A stretch of DNA of 64,000 nt, taken from NCBI GenBank assembly GCA_965216845.1, contig OZ244200.1, positions 1,674,001 through 1,738,000 of the forward strand, given 5' to 3'. Made by a program: the position numbers and the translations under genes. Origin of the DNA: Panacagrimonas sp965216845. Its GTDB lineage: Bacteria; Pseudomonadota; Gammaproteobacteria; Nevskiales; Nevskiaceae. The notes under the pieces are model-generated. The model saw only the letters and a list, made by a program, of their open reading frames with translations, did not search any database and had not been told where the DNA came from. Each line of letters opens with the position of its first letter. Position 1 is the first letter of the stretch. Positions 26,113 to 35,627 of the stretch are shown here, piece by piece.

Positions 26113-26358
26113 CTACTGGTGGTGTCTTGAGGTCTGGTTGCGCGTGTCGGCGGCTTGGTGCTTGTGCGGCGTTTCAGGCCCTTGCGCCACACGGCGCAGG
26201 ACTTCTTCCGCCACCCGTTTTTTGAGTTCCTGTTCTACCGCCTGCTGATAGCGCTGCATGATGCGCTTGCGCATGCGTATCCAGGAAACACCAAATCCCA
26301 CCGCGAAACAGATCGCGGTGAGGATGATCCAGCCCCAGGGAATGGTTTCTTCGGTCAT
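26113..26358 (-). CDS. Small single-pass membrane protein of unknown function
   Basis: 81 residues. An N-terminal membrane segment (WGWIILTAICFAVGFGVSWI) is followed by a basic, amphipathic stretch (RMRKRIMQRYQQAVEQELKKRVAEEVLRRVAQ) that could form a coiled coil, then a polar His/Gln-rich end. I do not recognise the family. It stands alone upstream of mfd on the same strand with a 124-bp gap. The codon pattern and protein-like composition support a real gene. Confidence 0.65.
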   Translation of the reverse strand: MTEETIPWGWIILTAICFAVGFGVSWIRMRKRIMQRYQQAVEQELKKRVAEEVLRRVAQGPETPHKHQAADTRNQTSRHHQ

Positions 26359-26364
26359 TGGTCG

Positions 26365-26526
26365 CTAAGTCCGGGCCGTGCCGCCGGGCACTTGTTGGAA
26401 TGCGGCACCGGTGATCCGGCCAGTGGCCACCGGGTCGACACCGCTGTGGCTGCCCTCGGTGCGCAACGCCAACGCAAGGACGCCATGGCGACGGGCCTTG
26501 TCGATGGTCAGGCTGGTGATTGCCAT
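26365..26526 (-). CDS. Possible 53-residue ORF upstream of the small membrane protein
   Basis: Minus-strand ATG at 26526 to TAG at 26367-26365 encodes MAITSLTIDKARRHGVLALA and onward to PGGTART. It ends only 6 bp before the next ATG at 26358, as in an operon. No family is recognised and no strong ribosome site is visible, so it may be chance. It is the only candidate in the 310 bp between 26359 and 26668. Confidence 0.2.
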   Translation of the reverse strand: MAITSLTIDKARRHGVLALALRTEGSHSGVDPVATGRITGAAFQQVPGGTART

Positions 26527-26668
26527 GTTTTTCAAATCATGCATCCGTGATGGTGAACGGGCCGCATCATCGCGTGGCCCAACGGTAGCTGATATGCGGA
26601 TTTGTCGGGAGCGGCGAACCGTTTGCCAGTTTCGAACCTGGATGCCGGCGCACGCTCAGAGGCCGCGT

Positions 26669-27328
26669 TCAGGCTTCCTTGCCGGGCGGCGCGGCCGCGT
26701 CAAGGCTGTTTCGCCGCGCGGATCCGATGTGGAGCAGCCGCCCCAGCGCGGCGAATACATTGCGGATGAAGCGCCACAGTTTCGGCAACAACCAAACCAT
26801 CAGCAGCGCGAACATCACCACCGATCCGATGAATACCCAGGGGTGATTCAGTGCGGCCCACAAACCGGCGAAGACCATCACATCCTCGGTGATCGAGGCG
26901 GTCCAGTTGGAAAAAGGTTCGGGCGAGGTATTGATCGCAACCCGCGTTCCGGCTTTGGTTGCATGCGTGGCCGCGGTCAATCCGCCGCCGATCACGGCCG
27001 CGGCCAGCTCTGCGGCCGGACCCACTTCGCCAACCGCACCGGCGGCCAATATCGCGCCGGCGGGCAGGCGGATGAAGGTGTGAATGGCATCCCAGCCGGT
27101 GTCCACGCCGGGCATCTTGTCTGCGAAAAATTCCACCGTGTACATCAAGCCGGCGGCCATGATTACCATCGGGTCGCTCAGCAGCACCAAACCGGGTGGA
27201 AGTTCGATATTGCCGGTCGCGCCCATAACGCCCAGCATCAAAATCGCCGCGTACAGGTTGATGCCACTGGCCCAGGCCACGCCCATGGTCAAGGCGATGA
27301 TTTGGCTGATCTCGGCGTACTGCTCCAT
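26669..27328 (-). CDS. DUF4126 family integral membrane protein
   Basis: 219 residues with several membrane segments. The N-terminus (ISQIIALTMGVAWASGINLYAAILMLGVMG) and the following GxxxLPPGLVLLSDPMVIMAAGLMYTVEFFADKMPGVDTGWDAIHT are characteristic of DUF4126 proteins. ATG 27328 is chosen because GGAG stands seven bases upstream; an upstream in-frame start would add only eight residues. Function unknown for the family. Monocistronic as far as visible. Confidence 0.85.
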   Translation of the reverse strand: MEQYAEISQIIALTMGVAWASGINLYAAILMLGVMGATGNIELPPGLVLLSDPMVIMAAGLMYTVEFFADKMPGVDTGWDAIHTFIRLPAGAILAAGAVGEVGPAAELAAAVIGGGLTAATHATKAGTRVAINTSPEPFSNWTASITEDVMVFAGLWAALNHPWVFIGSVVMFALLMVWLLPKLWRFIRNVFAALGRLLHIGSARRNSLDAAAPPGKEA

Positions 27329-27508
27329 GGTGATCTCCGTCGGCTGGATCAATCGGGGCTGCGAAGCGCGTTTTGCCTGGTGCCGCCGTCGATCTGTAGC
27401 GGTTTCTACCTTATGTCATGGAGCTTAACAGCAGATTGACGCGGCCTGGCAAAGCGGGTTCGCAGGTGTCTGAATCAGCATTCAAGGCGGTGCCGTCGCC
27501 AGTGGCTG

Positions 27509-28705
27509 CTATCGAAGTTTCCAGGTGATTCTGAATCCGGCGGTGACCTTGCTGTCGCTGCTGTATTTTCCCGGAAACGCCGGATTGCGCGCAGCGCTGA
27601 TATTTCGATCCTTCAGATCCATGTAGCCGGTGGTGAATCCGATATTGACGCTGTCGTACTTGATCTCATAGCCCAGCATCAGCATGTGGTTGTCATGATC
27701 GAACAGGTTCGGACGGACCGAGTCGTCTTCGACCATGGCCTGGCCGACGGTATAGCCGGCGCGGAGAATGGAATTCGGAACCACTTCATATTCCATGCCC
27801 CAGCCCCAGCGTGCGCGATCTCGCGTATTGCCAAAAGTGGGTCCACTCAGGGCGCTGGTTTCGGAAAATTCGATGTCGCCCCGCTCGAAATCCTCGTAGG
27901 ACGTCCATTGCACCTGGGCCATCAAATTGAGTTTTTTCGACCACTGATAGGCAACGCCGCCGAAGATGGCTTCCGGCGTCACGAAGTTGATGTCCACGCT
28001 TTCCGACGAATCGCCAATGTTTGCGTCGCCGTCCATGTCCACGACGCCGCGCGAGCGATAGGAAAGCCCAAACGACAGCGTCTGGGTCGGTTCAAAAACC
28101 AGCCCGACGCTGGCCGAATAGCCCAGCCCGTCCGCAGTGAAATCCAGGTTGCCCAAGGGAGTCGGCAGGCGCACCACCTGGCGTCCGTAGCGTGGCGTGA
28201 TCTGCAGGCCGACACGCAATCTGTCGGTCAATTGACGCCCGGCGTTGAAGCCGACATTGATGATGCTGAGCTTGCCAACGTAAGGCGAGTCGATACCGAT
28301 ATCCGGATCCGGCGGAAGGTCGAACGCGGCGCCGATGGATCCATAGGCTCCGAATCCGAGTGACCATCCGGCAATTTCACCCAGTCCGTACCACATGTCG
28401 ATGCCCAGAGGCGTTTGCGATCCGGTGCCGTCGTAGCCGTTTGAGGGGTTTTTGTAGCTGGCCGTGAAGTTGAATGCGAGCAGCCCGACCAGGGCTTCGT
28501 CACGCGCCGGCCCGACAACGCCGGCCGGATTGATCAACAGCGCGCTGCCCCCGTCGTCCGGATCGGCGACGGTGTTGCCGGAAAGGTCCGCATCACGTCC
28601 TGCGCCATGTGGCGCGACGATGGCGGAACTGAATGCGGCCTGGCTGACGAGCAGTGAGCCGACGACCAACGCGGTACGGATTGCTCCGGTCTTCATGGAT
28701 GCCAT
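27509..28705 (-). CDS. FadL/OMPP1/TodX-family outer-membrane transporter
   Basis: Predicted long-chain fatty acid or hydrophobic-compound porin. The start is set at ATG 28705 with GGGAG upstream, giving a clean signal peptide (MASMKTGAIRTALVVGSLLVSQAAFSSA). The mature N-terminus has the family's ALLINPAGV motif (NPAG), followed by alternating beta-strand sequence to a C-terminal aromatic/Arg strand (KVTAGFRITWKLR). 398 residues, normal. Insert GRDADLSGNTVADPDDGGSA before NPAG. A second FadL-type gene lies 3 kb away beyond katG. Substrate not deducible. Confidence 0.85.
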   Translation of the reverse strand: MASMKTGAIRTALVVGSLLVSQAAFSSAIVAPHGAGRDADLSGNTVADPDDGGSALLINPAGVVGPARDEALVGLLAFNFTASYKNPSNGYDGTGSQTPLGIDMWYGLGEIAGWSLGFGAYGSIGAAFDLPPDPDIGIDSPYVGKLSIINVGFNAGRQLTDRLRVGLQITPRYGRQVVRLPTPLGNLDFTADGLGYSASVGLVFEPTQTLSFGLSYRSRGVVDMDGDANIGDSSESVDINFVTPEAIFGGVAYQWSKKLNLMAQVQWTSYEDFERGDIEFSETSALSGPTFGNTRDRARWGWGMEYEVVPNSILRAGYTVGQAMVEDDSVRPNLFDHDNHMLMLGYEIKYDSVNIGFTTGYMDLKDRNISAARNPAFPGKYSSDSKVTAGFRITWKLR

Positions 28706-29138
28706 TTTTCGATCTCCCGACAATAAGTGAAATGGCGCCAGGTTGCGTGTGCCGCTCGACTCGCCTTGATTGAGGCAGGCGCCGTGTGGCGATGGTCGGC
28801 ACTCCAACGGGCACCAATATGGTGCAGAGTACGGAGTGTAACTTATACCAGTACCCGTATGCAGTGAGCCGGAACATCTATCAGCAACCAGGTGAGATGC
28901 AGGGAGTGATCGATCGTTCGGTAGTCACAGGGTCAAGGCGCGCTCCCGATCTTTCAGGTGGCCAGAATCCAGCTGATTCACCAAGTCACTGTTTGGCTGG
29001 GGAAATACCCGGAGGTGCGGGTCGGGCATGAAATGGCCATTACTCTAAAGTATCAAAGTCATCATGAGAATCAATTGGAGCTATCATCGACCTGACGGTA
29101 GATTGGGTTCTCCACGCGATCCAGAGCAGGAGAACATC
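28706..29138. other. Divergent intergenic region between FadL-type gene and katG
   Basis: 433 bp without a supported gene. The part near katG (29040-29100) is AT-rich and probably holds its promoter, but I found no convincing OxyR tetramer pattern (ATAG-N7-CTAT repeats) or clear -35/-10 pair. A ribosome site (CAGGAG, 29127-29132) serves katG. Confidence 0.5.
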
Positions 29139-31328
29139 ATGTCCAATCAAGCCCAGTGTCCGTTCGCCGCCGGCAGCGGCGCCCGTACCGTTGCCAGAGC
29201 CCAATCCAACGCCGATTGGTGGCCCAAGCGGCTGAATCTCAAAATTCTGAGTCAGCACAACGCCAAGGTGAATCCCATGGATTCGAACTTCGATTACGCG
29301 GCGGCATTCAGTTCCCTGGACCTTGCCGCAGTCAAGCAGGATCTGACGGCATTGATGACGGATTCGCAGGAATGGTGGCCGGCCGACTGGGGACATTACG
29401 GACCCTTGTTCATCCGCATGGCCTGGCATAGCGCCGGCACTTATCGAGTTTCCGATGGGCGGGGCGGTGCCGGCACCGGCAATCAGCGTTTCGCACCCAT
29501 CAACAGTTGGCCGGACAACGGCAATCTGGACAAGGCGCGTCGCTTGTTGTGGCCCATCAAACAGAAATACGGCAACAGGCTGTCCTGGGCCGATCTGATG
29601 ATTCTGGCTGGCAATGTCGCGCTGGAATCCATGGGTTTCAAGACTTTTGGTTTTGCTGGCGGGCGCGAAGATATTTGGGAGCCCGAGGAAGACATCAACT
29701 GGGGTTCGGAAACAGAATGGCTTGGAGACAAGCGTTACTCGGGTGAGCGCGAGCTGGAAAATCCGCTGGCCGCGGTACAAATGGGCTTGATCTACGTCAA
29801 TCCTGAAGGCCCCAACGGTCACCCTGACCCGGTCGCCTCTGGTCGCGATGTTCGTGAAACCTTTGCGCGCATGGCGATGAATGACGAAGAAACCGTTGCG
29901 CTGGTCGCCGGCGGTCATACTTTCGGCAAGGCCCACGGTGCGGGTGATCCCGAACGGGTGGGCGCCGAACCCGAAGCAGCGGCCTTGAACGAGATGGGTC
30001 TGGGCTGGAAGAACACACTTGGCGACGGTAAGGGTGTGAACACCATTACCAGCGGCATCGAGGGCGCCTGGAAACCGAATCCGACCAGCTGGGACAGCGG
30101 TTACTTCAAGGTCTTGTTCAAGTACGAATGGGAATTGGTGAAGAGTCCCGCTGGTGCGCATCAATGGCTGGCCAAGGATGTGGATGACGAAGACATGATT
30201 CCGGACGCGCACGATCCGTCGAAGAAGCATCGGCCCATGATGACCACCGCGGACTTGTCACTGCGGTTTGATCCGGCCTACGAGCCGATCTCACGTCGCT
30301 TTGCGCAGGATCCGCAAGCCTTTGCCGACGCATTTGCCCGTGCCTGGTTCAAGCTGACTCATCGCGACATGGGGCCGCGCGCACGTTATCTGGGGCCGGA
30401 GGTGCCCACTGAGGTGTTGATCTGGCAGGACCCGGTGCCAGACGTTGATCACCCGTTGGTCGATGCAAACGACATCACCAGGCTGAAGGCTGACATCCTT
30501 GCCACCGGGTTGACGACGGCGCAGTGGGTGACGACGGCCTGGGCATCGGCTTCCACCTTCCGTGGTTCGGATATGCGCGGCGGTGCCAATGGCGCGCGTA
30601 TCCGGCTTGCGCCACAAAAGGACTGGGCGGTGAACCAGCCGGCCCAACTCGACAAGACGCTTGCGCAACTCGAGGCGATCCAGCAGTCGTTCAATCGCGC
30701 ACAGACCGGCGGCAAGAAGGTGTCGTTGGCCGATCTGATCGTGCTTTGCGGTTGCGCGGCGGTTGAAGACGCCGCGCGCAAGGCCGGCGTTGCGGTGGAG
30801 GTTGGGTTCTGGCCAGGCCGAACCGATGCCAGTCAGGCACAGACGGATGTCGAGTCGTTCAAGGTGCTGGAACCGCTTGCCGATGGTTTTCGCAACCATG
30901 CGTGCGACAGCATCAAGGCGCCCGCTGAAGAGCTGTTGCTGGACCGGGCGCAATCGCTGACGTTGACGGCACCGGAAATGACGGTGCTGGTGGGCGGCAT
31001 GCGCGTACTGGGGACCAACCTTGGCTCACCACACGGCCAATTGACGGATCGACCCGGTCAGCTGACCAACGACTTCTTCCGCAATCTGCTGGATATGGGC
31101 GTGGTGTGGAAGCCGTCCGCCACCGAAGGGATTTACGAAGGCGTTGATCGCGCCTCCGGGCGACGCAAATGGACCGGCACCCGTGCCGATCTCGTATTCG
31201 GCGCCAACGCCGAGCTGCGTGCATTGGCCGAGGTTTATGCCAGCGACGATGGGGGCGAGAAGTTCGTCAAGGATTTTGTCGCCGCCTGGACCAAGGTCAT
31301 GAACCTGGATCGCTTTGACCTGCGCTGA
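29139..31328 (+). CDS. katG: Catalase-peroxidase
   Basis: Bifunctional heme enzyme destroying hydrogen peroxide. 729 residues from ATG 29139, with CAGGAG seven bases upstream; an upstream in-frame start is rejected. The distal site is RMAWHSAGTYR (Arg93, Trp96, His97). Proximal heme ligand His260 is in VAGGHTFGKAHGAG. The tyrosine in GLIYVNPEGPNG supplies the Met-Tyr-Trp adduct that gives catalase activity, with NEMGLGWKN downstream. A second, heme-free C-terminal domain follows from about residue 430. Convergent with a FadL-type gene. Usually peroxide-induced; no operator could be confirmed. Confidence 0.98.
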   Translation: MSNQAQCPFAAGSGARTVARAQSNADWWPKRLNLKILSQHNAKVNPMDSNFDYAAAFSSLDLAAVKQDLTALMTDSQEWWPADWGHYGPLFIRMAWHSAGTYRVSDGRGGAGTGNQRFAPINSWPDNGNLDKARRLLWPIKQKYGNRLSWADLMILAGNVALESMGFKTFGFAGGREDIWEPEEDINWGSETEWLGDKRYSGERELENPLAAVQMGLIYVNPEGPNGHPDPVASGRDVRETFARMAMNDEETVALVAGGHTFGKAHGAGDPERVGAEPEAAALNEMGLGWKNTLGDGKGVNTITSGIEGAWKPNPTSWDSGYFKVLFKYEWELVKSPAGAHQWLAKDVDDEDMIPDAHDPSKKHRPMMTTADLSLRFDPAYEPISRRFAQDPQAFADAFARAWFKLTHRDMGPRARYLGPEVPTEVLIWQDPVPDVDHPLVDANDITRLKADILATGLTTAQWVTTAWASASTFRGSDMRGGANGARIRLAPQKDWAVNQPAQLDKTLAQLEAIQQSFNRAQTGGKKVSLADLIVLCGCAAVEDAARKAGVAVEVGFWPGRTDASQAQTDVESFKVLEPLADGFRNHACDSIKAPAEELLLDRAQSLTLTAPEMTVLVGGMRVLGTNLGSPHGQLTDRPGQLTNDFFRNLLDMGVVWKPSATEGIYEGVDRASGRRKWTGTRADLVFGANAELRALAEVYASDDGGEKFVKDFVAAWTKVMNLDRFDLR

Positions 31329-31399
31329 TTGCGCTGGCTCATGCGGCGCCCCGGGGTCAGAAACTCGAACGACTCTGCCCGCGGGGCGCTTGACCGGAA

Positions 31400-32677
31400 T
31401 CAATCCCGTTGCTGACCGAAACCTCGCCCCAGCGCGAATCCGAACGATACGAATTCGAACGACAGGTCCATCTCCCCGCCGCCCAATGCCGGCGGAATGG
31501 AATTCTCGCCGCTGACCTTTTGGTGTGGCGAATGCGCGACATAGCTGGAAAGCTCCCATCCGCGCAGTGTGTAGGTCAGACCGGCGGTGTATTTGTCGGT
31601 GATCGTGATCGGCCCCAGTGCGTTGATGAAGGTATTTCCCGGTCGGCCGGCTTGATTGGAGGTCAGGAAGCCGGCGCGCAGAATCAGATCCGCACGCGCC
31701 TGCCATTCAACCCCCAACTTGATCGCATCGATATTCTCGTAACCGAAGCCCGGTCCCTGCTTGGTGCCAAACAGATGTCCGTCGTTGAGCGCCGAGACGT
31801 TGTTGTCGAACGCCGGTTCGGATGAATGGTGGTAATGCTGCCATTCAGCGGCAAAGGTCCAGTTCGCCACCGGCTTGAAGGCAATGCCCGCGCCGTAGAT
31901 CTGAGGCGCCTCGAATCTCCCCTGATCAGGCAACAAGCCTGCGTATTCGTCGTGCTTCTCCGTGAAAGTCTTGGAGCGATAGGCCAGCGCGGCAGACCAG
32001 TGATCGCCAAACCGTCCAAGCCAGCCCAGCGTAAAACCGACGTTGGGCGCGCCATCCTTGCCCCGGTTGGTGACATTCTCCGGCGATTCGGAAACGCCCT
32101 GCGCGAACTGCACGCCGTTCACGCGAATCGTTTGATAGCCCAGGCTTAAGCTTGCGCCCAACGTCTGGTTGGGAAACAGCTCAACGGCGGTGGCAACCAC
32201 TGCGCCGGCATTGGTCAATTGCAGGTTGGCGCGTGGGTCGCTGCCGAATCGGGCGTAGGGGCTGCTGTCGAAGTCGGAAATCAGGCCGGCGGTAAAGGCC
32301 GCAACGCCAACCTTCCAGTCCGGGCCCAGCCTGCCGATCCAGCCGCCCTGCGGAACCGGCAGGAAAGTGTCGCTATGGTTCTTGAAATTCCGGTCCGGAC
32401 CGGCGGCATTGCCCCGGTAGCGGACTTGAATATTCGGACTCAACATGTTGATGCCGATATCGAACCCTTCGTCCAGGTGATATACGTGCGCCGGGTTGCC
32501 AACCAGCGAGGTCGATTCGTCACCAAGGACGTAGGAAACACCACCCACGCCCTGGGATTTGATGCCGTTTCCGTGCTCAAAAATACTCAGGCCCGCCGAC
32601 CCGGCCTGTGGCCAGGTCAGGGCGATGAGGCACAGTGTCAACGCGCGCGCGCCTGTTCCCGATTTGAAAAAAATCAA
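31400..32677 (-). CDS. FadL/OMPP1-family outer-membrane protein
   Basis: Second FadL-type porin in the window. The TTG at 32677 is taken as start because GGGGGA lies six bases upstream and it yields a compact signal peptide (about 29 residues, ending WPQAGSA). A frame from 32710 would add 11 residues. The N-terminus has GNGIKSQGVGGVSYVLGDESTSLVGNPAHV, in which GNPA replaces the usual NPAG. Beta-rich to the C-terminal FEFVSFGFALGRGFG. 425 residues. Substrate unknown; the first FadL-type protein nearby is only distantly similar by eye. Confidence 0.75.
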   Translation of the reverse strand: MIFFKSGTGARALTLCLIALTWPQAGSAGLSIFEHGNGIKSQGVGGVSYVLGDESTSLVGNPAHVYHLDEGFDIGINMLSPNIQVRYRGNAAGPDRNFKNHSDTFLPVPQGGWIGRLGPDWKVGVAAFTAGLISDFDSSPYARFGSDPRANLQLTNAGAVVATAVELFPNQTLGASLSLGYQTIRVNGVQFAQGVSESPENVTNRGKDGAPNVGFTLGWLGRFGDHWSAALAYRSKTFTEKHDEYAGLLPDQGRFEAPQIYGAGIAFKPVANWTFAAEWQHYHHSSEPAFDNNVSALNDGHLFGTKQGPGFGYENIDAIKLGVEWQARADLILRAGFLTSNQAGRPGNTFINALGPITITDKYTAGLTYTLRGWELSSYVAHSPHQKVSGENSIPPALGGGEMDLSFEFVSFGFALGRGFGQQRD

Positions 32678-32800
32678 GTTGGAATCCCCCGGAATGTGAA
32701 TGTGCTGCAAGGCGGAACTTGCGCAAAGGTGTCGAACGGAAAGTTTATAAATGGTACGTTAGCATACCCTTTGACTTCCTGTACCCGCCCAATGGGAGGG

Positions 32801-33985
32801 CTAGCAGACCTGGCCGCACACAAAGCCCGAAGACCAGGCCCATTGAAAGTTGAAGCCGCCGAGGTGGCCGGTGACATCGACCACCTCGCCGATGAAATAC
32901 AGACCCCGAGTCCGTCGTGATTCCATGGTCTGCGGGGCCAGTTCGCGGGTGTCAACGCCACCCAGCGTCACCTCGGCCGTTCGGTAGCCTTCGGTGCCGT
33001 CCGGGCGAAGTGTCCATTGGTTCAGCGCGCGTCCGATCTGCGATAGCTGAGCATTCCTGAAGTCTTGCAGGGCGCCCGACCAACCCTGGATCTGGCAAAG
33101 CCGGCGGGCAAGTCGTTGCCGAAGCGGCTCGGCAAGCAGCTGTTCAAGCCTGCGTGAAGGGTCGGCTGCTTTTTCTCGCAACAGCCATTGGTCGGCGTTG
33201 CGGTCGGGCAACAAATTCAGTTCAAGGTCCATGCCCGGTTCCCAGTACGACGAAATCTGCAGGATGGCCGGGCCGCTGATGCCGCGATGCGTGAACAGCA
33301 TGGGCAATTCGAATGCCTGACCGGCGCATCGGGCCGTCACCGCTTGGGCAACCCCCGCCAGTGGTTTGAAGTTCTCCAGGGTGCGACCGCTCAGCGTCAG
33401 CGGAACCAGTCCGGCACGTGTCGGGTGCACCCGGTGTCCGAATTGCCGCGCCAGCTCGAAGCCCCAGCCCGTCGCGCCCATTTTCGGGATGGAGCGTCCG
33501 CCACTGGCGACGACCAGCGACGCGCATCGTACCGTTGCCTGATTCGTCCGCAACTCAAATCCGGATGCGTGCGGCTTGACCTGCAACACTTGTGTGGAGG
33601 TGGTGATGCGAACCTTGCTCCTGGCACATTCACTGACCAGCATTGCCAGAATCTGCTTGGAGGACTGATTGCAAAAAAGCTGGCCGAGTTCCTTTTCGTG
33701 CCACTGGATGTCGTGCGCGTCCACCATGGATATGAAATCCCATTGCGTGAAACGCGCCAGGGCGGAGCGGCAGAAGTCGGGGTTGTGCGACAGGTAGCGC
33801 TCGGCTTCGACATACAAGTTGGTGAAGTTGCAGCGCCCGCCGCCGGACATGAGGATTTTCTTGCCAATCTTGTTGGCGCCTTCGATGACCCACACGCGCC
33901 GACCCCGTCGGCCCGCTTGCAGCGCACACATCAAGCCGGCGGCGCCGCCGCCAACGATCACGACATCAAAATGACACAGGCTCAC
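32801..33985 (-). CDS. BaiN/HI0933-family NAD(P)/FAD-dependent oxidoreductase
   Basis: Flavoprotein of the HI0933 (YhiN/BaiN) group. The N-terminus FDVVIVGGGAAGLMCALQAGRRGRRVWVIEGANKIGKKILMSGGGRCNFTN gives the dinucleotide-binding GxGxxG and the family's KKxxxSGGGRCNxTN signature. VVASGGRSIPKMGATGWGF and the C-terminal GLYFIGEVVDVTGHLGGFNFQWAWSSG are also diagnostic. GTG 33985 is used because the family starts just before FDVV; a GTG at 34045 would add 20 Pro/Arg-rich residues. About 394 residues, normal. Physiological substrate uncertain. Confidence 0.9.
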   Translation of the reverse strand: MSLCHFDVVIVGGGAAGLMCALQAGRRGRRVWVIEGANKIGKKILMSGGGRCNFTNLYVEAERYLSHNPDFCRSALARFTQWDFISMVDAHDIQWHEKELGQLFCNQSSKQILAMLVSECARSKVRITTSTQVLQVKPHASGFELRTNQATVRCASLVVASGGRSIPKMGATGWGFELARQFGHRVHPTRAGLVPLTLSGRTLENFKPLAGVAQAVTARCAGQAFELPMLFTHRGISGPAILQISSYWEPGMDLELNLLPDRNADQWLLREKAADPSRRLEQLLAEPLRQRLARRLCQIQGWSGALQDFRNAQLSQIGRALNQWTLRPDGTEGYRTAEVTLGGVDTRELAPQTMESRRTRGLYFIGEVVDVTGHLGGFNFQWAWSSGFVCGQVC

Positions 33986-34092
33986 GGGGCGAGGGCGGTG
34001 GAAAGGCGGGGGTAGGTGGATGCGGTGGGGAATCACCCGCGTCACCGCCTGGGCGCCATTGTGCGTGATTGCGAGCTGCCCGCATTTTCGGG

Positions 34093-35250
34093 TCAGCGTC
34101 TGAGCGCGGCCTTGGGCCTGGCGATGCGTGATTCTTCAGCGGCCCATGCTGCGGTTTGGCGCTCAAGGTCAATCAGCGCACGTTTTCGCTCCAGTCCCCA
34201 CCGATAACCGCCGAGCGTGCCATCGCCCCGAATCACACGGTGACAAGGGATCAGCAAAGCCAGCCGGTTCCTGGCGCAAGCGCTGGCGACCGCTCTGACC
34301 GCAGTCGGCCTTCCAATGCCCTTGGCCACCTCGGTATATGACTGCACCTGGCCATAGGGAATGGTTTGCAGATAACGCCAGACCTTGATCTGGAAGGCGG
34401 TGCCGCGCACATCCATCGGCACATCCGGCAAGCGTGAATCGCCGTCCAGGTGACGCGACAACGCGGCCATCCAGTTGTCGAGATCGGATTTCATTTGCCG
34501 CTTCATGGGAGCGAACAGTGCGTGCGGATATTCGGCTTCGAGCTGGGACTGCAATTGCTCGGTACTGTCGCCAAGCTGTACGAAGCACAGGCCGCGATCG
34601 GTCGCCGCCAGCATCAGCAGGCCGATGCTGGTGTTGGCCGTTGCGTAAGAAATGCACAGGCCACGGCCGCCTGCGCGGTATTGACCGGGCGTCATGCCCA
34701 AATGGCTGGCCACTTTTTCATATACGCGGCTGGGCGAACCGAAACCCGAATCATAAATGGCGGTGGTTGCGTTTTTTCCATTCTGCAATGCGCGTTTGAG
34801 ATTGCGCAGTCGAACGGACTCCTGATATTGCCTCGGGCTGACGCCGAGCTGCGCCTTGAACCGACGCTGCAAATACTGCGGGCTCAGGTTCACCTGCTTG
34901 CCGAGTCGCGCCAGGCTCAGGGACTCATCGGCGTGCTGGTCGATGAATTGGCGCAGTTTCTGGATTGGCGTGTCGAGCTTGTGTTGCTCGTCGGTTTGGG
35001 GACGGCACCGCTTGCAGGCCCGCAACCCCGCCTGTTCCGCCGCCTGCGCGGTTTCAAAAAACCGCATGTTCTTGCGCAACGCCTGACGCGGCGTCTGGCA
35101 GGATGGGCGACAGTAGACGCCGGTGGTCGAAACACCGTAATAGAACGTGCCGTCCCTGGAAGCGTCGCGCGCACGCACGGCCTTCCAGCAGTCGTTTTCG
35201 TCCAAACCGCTGGCTGTGTCCTGGTCCACGCTCAGGCTCGGTGTTTCCAT
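34093..35250 (-). CDS. ada: Ada: methylphosphotriester/O6-methylguanine-DNA methyltransferase and AraC-type regulator
   Basis: Adaptive-response protein that repairs alkylated DNA and activates its own regulon. Domain order: zinc-binding methylphosphotriester domain with FYYGVSTTGVYCRPSC and GLRACKRCRPQ (four Cys, the first being the methyl acceptor). Then an AraC-type helix-turn-helix (LSLARLGKQVNLSPQYLQRRFKAQLGVSPRQYQ), then the O6-methylguanine transferase domain with FQIKVWRYLQTIPYGQVQSY and the acceptor cysteine in LLIPCHRVI. 385 residues from ATG 35250; upstream in-frame starts up to 35325 lack support. Length slightly above E. coli Ada, mostly at the ends. Confidence 0.95.
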   Translation of the reverse strand: METPSLSVDQDTASGLDENDCWKAVRARDASRDGTFYYGVSTTGVYCRPSCQTPRQALRKNMRFFETAQAAEQAGLRACKRCRPQTDEQHKLDTPIQKLRQFIDQHADESLSLARLGKQVNLSPQYLQRRFKAQLGVSPRQYQESVRLRNLKRALQNGKNATTAIYDSGFGSPSRVYEKVASHLGMTPGQYRAGGRGLCISYATANTSIGLLMLAATDRGLCFVQLGDSTEQLQSQLEAEYPHALFAPMKRQMKSDLDNWMAALSRHLDGDSRLPDVPMDVRGTAFQIKVWRYLQTIPYGQVQSYTEVAKGIGRPTAVRAVASACARNRLALLIPCHRVIRGDGTLGGYRWGLERKRALIDLERQTAAWAAEESRIARPKAALRR

Positions 35251-35627
35251 TGTTGGTCCGCCCATGAAAGCATGACGACAGTTTGCAGGCGGCGCGGCGC
35301 ATTTGGGTATCCGATTATTGCGCATTCATTTTCTGCCGGAAAACCGATCTTGGGACCCGGACTGGAGCTGGCATTGGCGATCCAACGGTGGACCTTGAGG
35401 TTGCATCGACCCGGAAACCCGACCGAGGTGTCATGCCGGGCAAGGGGTTCCCGCGCCAGGAAATTGGCTCGACCGACGCCGTCAGGTGAACCGCATGTCA
35501 GTTTCGCGCCACTTTGCAAATCACTTCCCCAAACCGGGAAATGCGTTTGTTTCGCCTTGATATTCGGGGTAGCATCGCGGTATCGAATAGGCCAGTAGCC
35601 CGGCGCAGGGCGGTCAGGGAGTTCAAG
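35251..35627. other. Divergent intergenic region between ada and the Ig-like lipoprotein gene
   Basis: 377 bp containing presumably both promoters. No Ada-box-like or other operator could be named with confidence, and no small gene is supported. Confidence 0.4.

Noticed and set aside
29040..29120. OxyR operator upstream of katG
   Set aside because: Isolated CTAT and GGTAG pieces occur but not with the four-part spacing required.
29040..30230. 396-residue frame antisense to katG
   Set aside because: Complete overlap with a clear catalase-peroxidase gene, no family resemblance; typical shadow in GC-rich DNA.
31329..31399. Terminator between katG and the FadL-type gene
   Set aside because: GCGCCCC and GGGGCGC can pair but only with a loop of about 35 nt and no T run.
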